NCBI RefSeq assembly: GCF_020520425.1
Contig: NC_079491.1
Span: forward strand, 7,799,143 to 7,863,142
Length of the DNA stretch: 64,000 nucleotides
Direction of reading: 5' to 3'
Source of the DNA: Spinacia oleracea
Lineage: Eukaryota > Streptophyta > Magnoliopsida > Caryophyllales > Amaranthaceae
Shown: positions 33,473 to 45,440 of the stretch, piece by piece
Position numbering within the stretch: position 1 is the first letter of the stretch
How the letters are laid out: every line of letters starts with the position of its first letter
Program-made: the position numbers and the translations under genes
Notes under the pieces: model-generated
What the model saw: only the letters and a program-made list of their open reading frames with translations
Databases searched by the model: none
What the model was told of the DNA's origin: nothing

Positions 33473-34397
33473 ATTAGCAGGCAATGTCCAATATTGGAAG
33501 ATGACAGGTAAAAGTGCAATGCATATTATATTACTAGTAGAGTAGTTATCTGCCACTTTCATTTAGAAGTTCTGTCAGATTTACTACTTTCTTATAATTT
33601 TTGTTTAGCTTGTTATCTGTTAACCACAAACTTACAAATGGATTGTTCAACTTTTTCTGTTGTTTAACTCTGTTATTTTAATTCTATGCATTAAGGGATG
33701 GAGGATCTTTCATGTACCAAATAACTGTTGGTACATAATTTAAGCCTCTTACCAAACCAATGTATAATGGATTTCTCTTTGTAATGGAAATTGAACTATC
33801 ATAGACCTGCAGGCACTAACATGATCTTTATCTTTAATTAATTGGATTATTATTAACCCGAGATTCATTATGTAAAACGGAAGGTACATTTAATTAAGCT
33901 TTGTTCTTTAGTTTTGATGAACATACCGTGCTAGCTTTTGTGATTGATGGTTACTTTATCCTTCAATTTATTCGTCTCTAGTTCTGAATTCTTGTAGTTG
34001 TACATGATGGTGGTATTTGGTGTCAGCCTTGTGGATGTTGGATTTTCACATAGGGAGATTTTGATGGCTTATCTTCCTAGGCAGGATGTTGATTCCAGAT
34101 TCCGAGTAATTAGTTTATTTCAAATCATGATTTTGGCTTAATTCATTGGTAGAGCTGGATCCCCTTAGACTGTGTGCAAAATCGAGAGCCTGCTATAGAC
34201 TTCTGACTAAGCCTTGTTCTTTAGTTACTACTAGCAACTTGTTTTATATGCCTTTCCTGGGAATCTATGAGTGTTTCCATTATGCCATATAAGATCTTTT
34301 CATTTCAACCGCGTACTTTTCTCCTTCCTATTGCCGATAATTCCGCTAAGTGGTGTTTGCATTTCATAATCAAGTTTTCGAGCCTCTATTTTTTATA
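33473..34397 (+). other. 3' region of F-box gene 2
   Basis: Homologous to 16424-17300. No ORF with recognisable motifs. Confidence 0.45.
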
Positions 34398-34724
34398 CTC
34401 CCTCCGTTATTGTTTATTAGTCCTTTATGAAATATTGAACAATCTACTAAAATGACATATTGCATGTACTTCTCTAAAAAAATTCGCCCATGTGGGCAGG
34501 AGAGAAAACAAAAATTAAAAAATAGGTGGAGTGTTTCGTACGTGTTGTTAAATTAGAAAATAAAGGGACCTCTCGCATATTTATTTGGGGCGAAAAGGAA
34601 TTACTATTGTAATATAAAGATAAAGAGAGAATAATTGTTGAACAAATAAAAAAAATTATTCTAAACGGGACTAATAAAAGAATATCCTAATACAAAAGGG
34701 GACTAATAAATAAGAACGGAGGGG
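34398..34724. mobile_element. Stowaway-like MITE
   Basis: CTCCCTCCGTTATTGTTTATTAGTCC at the left mirrors GGGGACTAATAAATAAGAACGGAGGGG at the right. It is flanked by TA on both sides and absent from the duplicate block in unit 1. Confidence 0.8.
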
Positions 34725-35075
34725 TATCTGAATTCTGAACATGTAATAAGGAGTAAACTTTGCTTAGCTCTTTATGTACGGAAGTTGCAGGAGGCATATC
34801 TTCAGTTGTAGCCTTCTGAGAGATGTCTGATTCCAGCACATAAAGAACTGATCAGACTATCAAATATAGATGTCTGAGACTTTTTTAAAGCTATTCTGTT
34901 TTCCAGTATGAATGAGCCGCAACGGCTAATTAAACGGGGGAGGGGAATTCGAACCTAGTACTAATTTTTACCATTAAATCGTGATTGTGCAAAGTCAAAT
35001 TGTTTTTCATAAACGATGTATGGATTTTAGGTCAAATATATACTACTCCCGCTGTTTCTTTTTGTTCCGAATTAC

Positions 35076-35194
35076 TAGTACAAGTTTTGATAAGTTCAGT
35101 TCGTGGTCAAATAATAGTAGATGCTTATGCAGAGAGCTTAGTGTTGCACAAAGGAACTAATGATCAGTTATTGACACCTTTCCCATGGCAGTAA
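35076..35194 (+). pseudogene. F-box gene 3'-terminal fragment (third copy)
   Basis: Translation SSVRGQIIVDAYAESLVLHKGTNDQLLTPFPWQ-stop matches the tail of F-box gene 1 (SIRGTLTLDTYVESLELHKGTQGQCLTLFP). Only about 35 residues remain, without an F-box. It is either the last exon of a lost tandem copy or an alternative 3' exon of the upstream gene. Confidence 0.75.
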
Positions 35195-35600
35195 CAGGTA
35201 ATATAAATGAATCAGAAATTAACAAATTTTTTTACTCTCGATCATTTAGTTTTGATCCTCACTACAAATCACATTATAACAAGCATTAGTGTCTCTGATC
35301 TGTGCCCCTGAGATCCAAAACGAGATTTTTGTTGTTCGGATTAGTTAACGCTCCCTGTTTAACTTGCATTAATATTAGTTAATGCTCCTTGTTTGCAGTC
35401 TTTACGTGAGATACGTGAGTATGTCCAAAACTCAATTGAGAGACTACTATGAATTGAAAATTTATTAACATTAGGTTGTGTTTGGGAACGTAAATTGCAT
35501 TTCAATCACCACATTTCAATTCAAGAATATCAAAACCGGATATTCAATTTCAAATTATGTGTTTGGAAATATGTGTTTGGATAGATAATTAAATCGATAA

Positions 35601-36349
35601 CTAGCATTTTAACCCGTGCAATGCACACGCGAGAGCATCATACTTATAAAGTATGAAAAACTTATATCGTTCGAGATATAATTTTTAGGTATCATAAAAT
35701 ATAATTTTATGGGACATTCACAAATATTTGGTTAATGTAAGATATAAATAAATATAAATATTTTATGTTTATTATTGTACTCCGTACTCTTTTTCTACTT
35801 TAAGATTTAAAATCAACCTAGACAAAATTCATGAGTAACAATCAACGACGGTTATAATATGACATACAATATAATTTCTTTAAAATACAAAAAATGAAAG
35901 CATATTACCTCTGAAAGTATGTTAATATAGTTGAGTGTGTGGATGATATAACGAAAAATGGTTGGTAGTTTTGTTTATAAGGGGGGTGGGGGAGATGAAA
36001 GATTGATGGTTTATTAGAAGAAAAAAATGCTTAGTTTTCTTGTAATCTTATTGTTTTTTAAAGTTAAGAATTTAAAAATATTATTAATAAATTATAAGTA
36101 CTAATATTTATTGATATGTGATTATTTGTTTCTATGTTTTTATTATGGGTGTATTTTAATTAAGTTGTTTACTTTTTCATATACAAGGATGTCTTTTGAG
36201 TTTTCACAATTTTAATATAAGTATTAATAATATTGAATAACATTTTAATTAATGAGGCAATAAAAAAAAGAAAAAGATGAAGAGGATGGAAAAATTGGCA
36301 CATGTCACACATGTGACTATGGTTTGAGTTTTTATAGACTAGGTATAGA
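35601..36349 (-). mobile_element. Non-autonomous Helitron
   Basis: On the minus strand it starts TCTATACCTAGTCTATAA and ends with a GTGCATTGCAC hairpin, a short spacer and CTAG. It is inserted between A and T with no target duplication. These are the Helitron hallmarks: 5' TC, 3' CTRR preceded by a hairpin, AT target. It is 749 bp with no Rep/helicase. It interrupts duplication unit 2, between sequence homologous to 29082 and 29279. Confidence 0.65.
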
Positions 36350-36834
36350 TTTCAGTTCCACTGTCTTGTTTGGTTAGGCATTGAAAATTTCAATTCATTT
36401 TCACCAAAATTTTCAATTTTTTTAATGGTTAAATTAGCTGTAAATCATTTATGGCCGCACTATTAAGCCAAAAAACCAATTTGATACCAAACATCTGTTG
36501 GAAATATATCGTTTCACATACTAAATTAGAGTAAAATACTAAATGGAAACGCAACAACGATATGAAAAACCAAAATTTATGGTATTAGATTGAAAAAACA
36601 TCGCTAATTGTTGGATATTTTGCAAATGTTAATTAAGAACAACAGAAATTCAAAAATAGCTAAACATTTTTCGCGCGTGTTTAATTTGTGTATGTGCATG
36701 TCTATATTGCAACTTTGCGTGAGTTTGTATCTTGATTGTTTAATAACATCAAGCATATAACTGGCACGAGTCTCTAGTTTAAAAAACAACTCATCAATTA
36801 CCCTAGAAGATCGATGTTCTTGTAATACGAAGTA

Positions 36835-37075
36835 TTCCCTCCGTCTCAAAATAGTTGTACACTTATTTTTGCACAAAATTTTAGGTGATAAGTAGTTGTT
36901 TGGTTATCAATTGTTATTTTATTGAAAAAGTAAATATGATAGGAGAAAAAAAATTAATGGAAAGAGATACAATATAATAATTGTGGGGTCATTATATTCC
37001 TAATTTAGAAGTGTAACAACTAATCTGGTACGGACGGAAAATGAAAGTGTAACAACTAATCTGGCACAGAGGGAG
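36835..37075. mobile_element. Stowaway-like MITE
   Basis: The ends TTCCCTCCGTCTCAAAATAGTTG and CAACTAATCTGGCACAGAGGGAG are inverted repeats with TA on both sides. Confidence 0.75.
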
Positions 37076-37746
37076 TACTAGCAACTTGTTGGATATTTGG
37101 TTTCCGCGTCCCCTTCCTAGACATTCTTTTAAGTAGTGTTGCATTTCATGATCAAATTTTCCGAGACTCCCTTATATTATCTTGCTAATAGAGTAACAAT
37201 TATAATATCTCACCGCAAGGAACTCCGAGCAAAGCAATTCACGAAGAATCGAGCTAACTTTGATGAAAGAGAGACAAAAGAAGTGAATTGACGATCTAGA
37301 ACTGGTTTTGATTGAACTTTAATATCGTAATCATGTGGCTTTTCTTTAATACATAGATGATACTGCAAGGACGGTATTTTGTGCTTAACTTCTTAATATA
37401 GTCATTTCGATAAAAATAAATATTCTATTCAAAGAGTAACTAAATCTTATAGAAAAGTAATTTTAACTGTAGAATAATTACTACGAATTATATTTTAAAA
37501 TAAACAATATAAAATAGATGCTTTATAGGTCATGTAGTAAGTTTTTCTATTATAATTACTATTATTTCATATAATTATTGAAATAAAAAGGAGTAACTAT
37601 ATCAAAAGTAAGATTAATTATAACTCTTGAACAATAATTAAGAAAATTTTAACTACATGATTAGTTATTTTTAGCTACGAAATTCTAATTATTTACATCT
37701 ATTCAATAAGCCACATTAAACTCAAATGTTTTTGAACTAAAAAGTA

Positions 37747-40112
37747 TTAATCGCCACGTCCACGTCCCTTCTTTACACCAACACGTCCTCTCGTTCCTCT
37801 ACCACGTCCTTGGTTTCCATTGTTGTCAGGATTTTCTTCTTCTTCTTCTTTTTCTCCTGCTTTTGTTTTCCTTGCAGAATTTATTCTTTGCACGACTTCA
37901 ATTCTGGGTGCATCATATTTGTATTTCTGTATCAATAATATTTAAACTAAGTTAATAATTTAACATTTAAATATGAAAAAATAACATAGTAACTATGTAA
38001 AACATATAGTTTATATTATGCATCATATAGTAACTCTTAGAATTAACGATGGTAAGATACTCGCATAATTGCAAATATTGTTATTGTTATAGTCATATAG
38101 TTACTGTCATAATAATATAATTGCTTTTACTACTAATAACATAGAGTACAAAGAAAGAATATAAAGAGAACATAATGATAACATAGTTACTATTAAAAAC
38201 ATATAGTTACTATTATACATGATATAGTATCTCTTAATATTAATGATAGTCATATACGAGCAGAGTTGCAGATTTAGTTATTGTTATGATCATATAGTTA
38301 TTGTGATTATAACATAGTAACTCTTATTACTAATTGTAGGAAGTAATACTGCAAAATCCGAAAAATGGTTAAGAAAATGCTGGTCGAATATTTGATGTAT
38401 GTAAAGCTGTGACGTGTTATAAAACACTGTCTTAGAAGCAAAATTCGCCCCGACTATGGTGCAATCGGAAATGGCATTCCCCCCAAGATTTAACACAACG
38501 TTCCTCCAAAATGTGCACTCAACTAAGGAGGAATTTGGAACTTATAATATTGCTCAGAATTTAGATGAAGAGAAGAGAAAGAGAGTTAGAATTTTCGGTG
38601 TATTGAAATGATCCTAGAAACTGATTTATATAGCTACAACATTTTGTAACCGAAAATCAGGATTTTAATGAGGTAATTAAAACCGAAAATCAGAATTCAA
38701 ATAACCTTTGTAACTGAAAATCTGATCTTTAATTTTGCAATTAAAACGGAAACAAGAATCAAGGAAGCCCCACCCGCGCACGAACACGAACCGACCGGAC
38801 GGGCGGCTGCGGCGCGCGTGTGGACGCCCCCTTCTAGCCCACACCACTTGGGGAAGTACTTCAAAGTATAAACATTACTTCCCTATATTTAAACAAAGGG
38901 AAAAGTTTGTTTTCTTTCCATGTGGGACAAAACCCTTTTCTTTAAATGCTCCACTTGAAAAGCCTACTTTTCATTTCTACCAATGTGGGACATTTTCACA
39001 ATATGGTAAAACTCTTTCTTTGCATTATTTCCAACACCAATAACATAGAGGACAACAAAAAATATAAAAAGAACATTATAATATGCATAAAAAACTATAC
39101 CAAACATATAGTTACTATAATACAAGATATAATACCTATAAATATTATTGATGGTCATTTAGTCACAGAGTTGCAGACATAGTTGGTGTGATAATAATAT
39201 AGTAACTCTATCCATAATATAGTAACTATATCACTAAAAATATAGAATAACATAAAAAACATGCACATAATATAATAAACTAACATAGTACTTATTTCTA
39301 GCGTATAGTAACTATATAAAACATACAGTAATTATTGAAGAAAATAAACATATGGTAACAAATCATGAAAAAAAAACATAATACCTATTTCAAACATATA
39401 GTAACTACATAAATAATATAATAACTATTAAAGAAAATAAACATATGGTAACAAATCATGATAAAATAAACATAGTACCTATTTCAAAAATATGGTAATT
39501 ATATAAAACATATAGTAACTATTATTATAATTATAGTAACTATTGTACACATATAGTAATCATTATAATTATATAGTCACTATCTAAGAAACGGACAAAA
39601 ACATACTATAAATAACATAGTACAATGTAATCGTATAGTAACTATTATTTATCAAAAAGTCACTATAAATTGTTCATAACATAGTAACTATCTTAAACAC
39701 ATAGTTACTGTTTTATACTTATAATAACTTTGTAATTAAAAATATAGTAACTATTATAAACACATACTTACTATTTTAAAGTTATAGTAACTTTTTAAAA
39801 AATATAGTTACTCTAAAAACTACTACTAACATAAACACAACGAACATTCCAGTGATTATTAAAAACACTATTTCGCAACATAAATTAAAGGTAACTATAT
39901 CATTTATATACTAACTATGTGAAACACTAACCCTAATTTCAACAAAACAACAAACATTTCAAATCACTCAACAAATAAACAATAAAATAAGTTCTTAAAC
40001 ATACCAGAAGTAGGCACAACAACTAAATTACGCCTTGAACTTCGAGTTTGCACAACTTTAGTCGCCGGATCTATCGTCGCACCTGAAGCATCGTCGTTTT
40101 TAGGAACGGTAA
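37747..40112 (-). pseudogene. Gene-like remnant, possible RPA70-type OB-fold, with repeat-filled introns
   Basis: Three minus-strand coding-like blocks lie in order. The first (about 40112-40000) starts MVITVPKNDDASGATIDP. The second (about 38520-38340), with splice-like borders, reads VECTFWRNVV...FYNTSQLYIHQIFDQHFLNHF. The third (about 37935-37747) is basic with EKEEEEE and RGRG repeats and ends at a stop. The middle block faintly recalls plant replication protein A large-subunit OB-folds (the C.FW and T-S-x-LYI pattern), many of which travel with transposons. This assignment is weak. Intervening sequence is packed with ATAGTTACTAT repeats plus a GC-rich inserted segment at about 38570-39040. 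Confidence 0.3.
37980..39910. repeat. ATAGTAACTAT/ATAGTTACTAT repeat tract
   Basis: Dozens of copies of the near-palindrome ATAGTTACTAT, often as 'acatatagtaactat', occur at roughly 15-30-bp spacing over 37980-38340 and 39050-39910. They are interrupted by non-repetitive sequence that includes TGTGGGACAAAACCC-type words. Confidence 0.8.
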
Positions 40113-40366
40113 TTACCATTTTTTCACCATTGTAACACAAATTCGAACTAAACAGTGAATTTCGAGTAATTTGTTGACTTAATTTCGACGCAAAACCTAA
40201 AAATAATGGTTGAAACTGAAACGAATAGTGAAATTGAGAAAGCAGTTGAGAGAGAAATTGCAGAAGATGAAAACTGAAGAAATAAATAAATAAATGGTTT
40301 ATATACTTGAATAAAGGCACGTGACACTCCCACCATAGGTTATTACTCCTCTGCTCTGGTCCACCC

Positions 40367-40639
40367 TAAGGCTGCGTTCTATTCACCTGATTTCCACTTA
40401 TTTTTCCTGAACTTATCTTATCTAAACTTATCTGAACTTAACTGAACTTATCTGAACTTATCTGAACTTATTAGAACTTATCAAAACTTATTTTAGTTAT
40501 AAATTGTACTTGGTCAACCCTTATTTTTCCTGAACTTATCTTATTTGAACTTATCTGAACTTAACTGAACTTATCTAAACTTATCTGAACTTATTTTTCC
40601 TGAAATAAGTGGAAATAAGGTGAACAGAACAAGGCCTAA
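40367..40639. mobile_element. Tourist-like MITE with CTGAACTTAT repeats
   Basis: The ends GGCTGCGTTCTATTCACC and GGTGAACAGAACAAGGCC are inverted repeats. TAA lies on both sides (40367-40369, 40637-40639), as for PIF/Harbinger. The interior is mostly a 10-bp CTGAACTTAT tandem. Confidence 0.75.
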
Positions 40640-40774
40640 GTTAGCGTGGATCAGGTTTATATTAGTGTAAGGGTGCGTTTTATTCACCTGATTTTCACTT
40701 ATTTTTTCTGAACTTATCTTATCTGAACTTATCTGAACTTAACTGAACTTATCTCACTAGTAGAAAAAACCCCT

Positions 40775-40985
40775 GTTGCAGCCCCCTTGTTGCAGCGTAC
40801 ATGTATTAATACGCTTCAACAAGCAGTAGGTCAACGCGGGTCAAACCCTTTAAAGGGTTATTGCAGCGTACAAATTAAATGCCCCCTGCAAAAGAGTTTT
40901 TTGCAGCGTACATATTAAAAGCCCCCTGCAATAGCTATATACTGTTGCAGCGTACATGTCATTGTACCCTGCAATAAGTCCGTGT
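40775..40985. repeat. CACTA left subterminal repeats
   Basis: At least four TTGCAGCGTACA motifs (near 40792, 40861, 40901, 40943), with partial GCCCCCTGCAA words between. Confidence 0.75.
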
Positions 40986-41252
40986 AACAAAATTTATTTG
41001 CTGCAATAATATTATTGTTGATTAATGATTTCATTTAACCAAAATGCCTCTCTCAAAACTTTGGAGTTCCCCGCGCTCAACTCTTCCCTCAGTTTTCAAT
41101 TCCCTCCGTCGTCGTCGAACTCAGAGCTTGCCCGGTCCTGCGCCGCCGTCGAACTCAGCTTGCTCGGATCCGCCGTCACTCTCCTCGCCGGTGAGTGTCT
41201 TTCCTCGCTTCCTCGCCACCCGTCGCGTCCTGTACGTTCTCCGCGCTGAACC

Positions 41253-44200
41253 ATGACTGACATGGTCGCTGAAAACTCAGCTAGCTCGGACGGTGGTTCC
41301 AAGAAAGAACGGTCTGTTCTTCGGTGCTTGCTCGGCCGTCAATCTAATCGCCACAACAAGTAATTCTCTTCCTGTCCCCTTTTGATTTTCGTTTTCAGAA
41401 TTAGGGTTTGTACAATTTTTTTTTTTTTTGCTAGTTGTTCAATTCGTTCTAATTGTATTCAGAATTTTCTCTTTTTCCTCTAATTGAGTCATGAATCAAT
41501 GAGTCATGAATTTGAGTTAAAGCTATAAACAAGGCAGCTATGAAAAAAATTGACAACTAAATTGACAAGTAGCTTCCATATGAGAAGCTGGTGAAATTAA
41601 AATACACTAGAACAGATATGCAACTCATATTAGCAATTGGAGCTGTAGAACACTCAATATTATAACTTATTTTTTCATACTCGGGATAAAATGATGCATA
41701 CTACAAAGCAATAAATCATTGGTAGAACTTGAAATGATACATTCCAGGGCCATAAAACTGTTGTTAGCTTCTACGTGGTTTTCATTGTTAGTAACTTGAA
41801 ATGATATATTCCCGAGCCATAAAACAGTTGTTAGCAATGCAATCTCCCTGTCTTCCTGAAGTGATAATTAAGTGAAGAAGAATGCGCTTAAGATGTTTGA
41901 AACAAGTAGACTGCATAATACAATTTTTATCATCGTGAAAAAATTTCGATCACCTGTACTTATGGAAGTTCAGTACATCGTCAATGACCAAGTAATTACT
42001 CTGATTTAGATGGTTGTATTCATTCGCCATTTTTTATGTTCAATCTACCTGCAACAACATTTAAGTGGCAGTGACGACAAATTAATAGCTAGAATGATGG
42101 ACAAATGAAGGGGTCTTGGGGAAGGGGTCATGCATGAATTATTTTCATCAAGAGGAAGGTTGAGGCGAGGGGTGGTTGGTGTCAAGGATTTGGATTTTTT
42201 AATGGTTATTTAAGTTCCATTTTTGTGTTGTTTCTATATTTAAGGAAACACTATTGTCTATTGAAAGGGGTAGTTGCTGACTTGCTGCATCACAAACATC
42301 AATTTATCTTTTGTCTGCAGAGTCTGCAGTATACAGAATATATACTGGTACTATAATTAGTTATCTCTGTAACTTATTTATGTATTCCATAATTGCTAAT
42401 CTGAAACAGTGATTTATTCTCTGTGCAGTAAGTTAGGTTAGAAGTTAGCTACATTATTCTCTACTCCGTCCTTGGATTTGTGAAGGATTTAGTATATATT
42501 AATGTTAGGGGATCTATTAATCTGTTTTGTTTGTTTTGTTTTTAGGATCTCTTTTAGTTTGATGGTATTACTAGCTAGTTTCTTGAATCCAATATCCATT
42601 TCATGTCGAGATGTGAAATAATCAGGTGTTTATGATAGTTTCAGTAGGTTAGCTTATGGTCTCTTGTTATGTGAATTTGTAATTCCCTCTTTTGCGCTCA
42701 TATGAGCCTTTCCTTGGCTTATTGTTGATGATTCTATAGGGTTCATGCAAAAGTGGTTTTCCACTTTATTCTCTTCTTGTTGAGATTTATTGGACGACTC
42801 AACTGATTAGTATATAAATCGCTCAAGTTATTGGTCAACGGCAACATGTAGAGAAATTTTACCGTGTTTACAAAGATGAACAGTAAGTGCGTGCTTATAT
42901 TCTTGCTACTTTATGCTATTTCCCCTATAACCCTATGGTGGTTTGCTGTCCGTCTTGCATCTCCTTAGCTAGGCGAATACATCAGTGACACTAATAACTA
43001 ATTTTATTCGCACTTACAGTGTCGTTGTATGTCTATCCGTCAATAGCTTTCATGTACTAATTGTAATTTGCTTAAAATATGCAGTCACCGTTGGTTTTTT
43101 TCCAAGGAAGTGAAAAAGGTGGACATGCTGACAGATGACTTGGTATGTCTTTAAATTGCTTTTTATTTACCATAATTATAATTAGCCTTATACATCATGC
43201 AAACTAGTCATCTCCTGCTTGTGAAATACCCCCTCGCAAACACAATTATTAAACTGATTTTATTTCTATGTGGAGTTTGAGTTTTCTATGTAGAGTTTTC
43301 TCATTTCAAACTTATAACATAATTCATATGATTAGTTTTAAGTTTCCAAGACTCAATCCAATCTATTTATTCACATTTGAGACTTGTTTGGTCGGTATAG
43401 GTCATATTTAGGCTAAAATAAGGCATTTTCGCTCCCAATTTTTAGCTAGATAACCTAAGGACTCATTTCAAACTTATTACATGATTAATATGCTTAGTTT
43501 TAAGTTTTTAATACTCGTTCCAATCTATTTATGCAAATTTAAGGATAATTGGATCGTTATAGGTCATATTTAGGCTAAAATGACATTTTCGCTCCCAACT
43601 TTGAACTAACGAACCTAAGAACTCATTTTAAACTTACTACATGATTCATATGATTAGTTTTAACTTTCCAAGACTTAATCCAATCTATTTATGCACATTC
43701 GAGACTTCTTTGGCCGTTATAGGTCATATTTAGGCTAAAATGACATTTTCGCTCCCAACTTTGAACTAACGAACTTAAGAACTAATTTCAAACTTATAAC
43801 ATGATTCATATGATTAGTTTTAAGTTTCAAAGACTCAATCCAATCTATTTATGCACATTTGAGACTTTGGTCGTTATAGGTCATAGTTAGGCTAAAATAA
43901 GTCATTTTCGCTCCCAATTCATAACTAGATAACCTAAGGATTCATTTCAAACTTATTACATGATTAATATGATTAGTTTTAAATTTCCAACACTCGTTCC
44001 AATCTATCTCTGCACATTCGAGACTTCTTTTGCCGTTATAGGTCATATATAGGCTAAAATGTCACTTTCGTTCCCAACTTTGAACTAACGAACCTAAAAA
44101 CTCATGTCAAACTTAAATACATGATTCATATGATTAGTTTCAACTTTCCAAGACTTAATCCAATCTATTTATGCGCATTTGAAACTTCTTTGGCCGTTAT

Positions 44201-44847
44201 AGGTCATATTTAGGCTAAAATGACATTTTCGCTCCCAACTTTGAACTAACGAACTTAGGAACTAATTTCCAACTTATTATATGATTCATATGATTATTTT
44301 GAACTTTTCAAGACTCAATCCGAACTATTTATGCACATTTGAGACTTGTTTGGTCGTTATAGGTCATATTTAGGCTAAAATGAGACATTTTCGCTCCTAA
44401 CCTTGTACTAAGGAACCTAAAAACTCATTTTAAACCCTTTACATGATTAATATGGTTAGTTTTAAGTTTTCAAGACTCCTTCCAATCTATTTACACACAT
44501 TTAAGTCTCATTGGGTCGTTATAGGTCATATTTAGACTAAAATGACATTTTCGTTCCAACTTTGAACTAAAGAACCTAAGGACTTATTTCAAACTTATTA
44601 CATGATTAATATGCTTAGTTTTAAAGTTTTCAATACTCATTCCAATATATTTATGCACATTTAAGGCTCATTGGGTCGTTATATGTCATATTTAGACTAA
44701 AATGACATTTAATCTAATGCTCCCATCAAATTTTTGTTTTTGAAGGTCTATACTACGAGGAATGCGCCTTATGCTAGTGAGGAAATTGATGTGGTTCCTG
44801 AGGAATGGGCTAAGTTTTTTACCAGCAAGTATTTATTATTGGCCTGA
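41253..44847 (+). pseudogene. Spliced gene-like unit carried inside the CACTA element
   Basis: Exon-like blocks with consensus borders: 41253-41359 (MTDMVAENSASSDGG..., donor GTAATT), about 42831-42882 (HVEKFYRVYKDE, donor GTAAGT), 43085-43142 (HRWFFSKEVKKVDMLTDDL, donor GTATGT) and 44746-44847 (VYTTRNAPYASEE, VVPEEWAKFF, stop TGA). The last three join in one frame without a stop. I do not recognise the protein family. GC-rich Pro/Arg frames at 41025-41250 precede it and may be leader. It could be a captured host gene fragment or an element-encoded accessory gene. Continuity between the first and second blocks is unproven. Confidence 0.4.
43300..44706. repeat. ~160-bp tandem array, about nine copies, inside CACTA intron-like region
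   Basis: The landmark 'aaacttattacatgatt(a/c)atatg' recurs at about 43308, 43466, 43625, 43784, 43945, 44103, 44263, 44426 and 44587. Each unit contains GGTCATATTTAGGCTAAAATGACATTTTCGCTCCCAAC-like sequence. Variant bases follow a three-unit rhythm, indicating a ~480-bp higher-order repeat. Confidence 0.85.
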
Positions 44848-45119
44848 GCGCGTTTGATCGAGTTGGCTTAGATGTTATAGAACAATCTTTTATATTAAAA
44901 TGTATGCGTACGTTGAAATTGGAACGTACATATTTTTGAATGTACTACATGAACTTTGTTTTGGGATATATAATATACAAAACACCAGTTATTGTTTTTA
45001 TAATTGTTATACAGGTTGCGATATTATTAGCGATATTATTATTGTTGTGACAGGTTTCTATATTTGTGTGCAAGGCACTCCAGATATCCCTAAATAAATT
45101 AAAAAATTTCCGCCTAAAG

Positions 45120-45440
45120 CTCTTTGTTGCAGCGTACATATATATGTACGCTGCAACAAGGGTGTAAAATTTAGCAAAAATCATTACCTGTTGCAGCGTA
45201 CAAAGAGATGTTCGCTGCAACAGAATGGGTTTTTTGCAGCGTACACCAATTTGTACGCTGCAACAAGTCTAGATTTTGGCCAAATTTTACACACTTGTTG
45301 CAGCGTACATATAAATGTACGCTGCAAAAAAGCACTTTTCGCAGCGAACAATGTACGCTGCAACAAGTTCAGACTTGTTGCAGGCCCCCCAGTTGCAGCA
45401 TACGATGTACGCTGCAACAGGGGTCTAAAAGCCCGCTGCA
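45120..45440. repeat. CACTA right subterminal repeats (paired palindromes)
   Basis: TTGCAGCGTACA and its complement TGTACGCTGCAA alternate in closely spaced pairs, e.g. about 45125/45148, 45234/45252 and 45298/45317, each pair able to fold back. Short frames across them are repeat artefacts. Confidence 0.8.
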
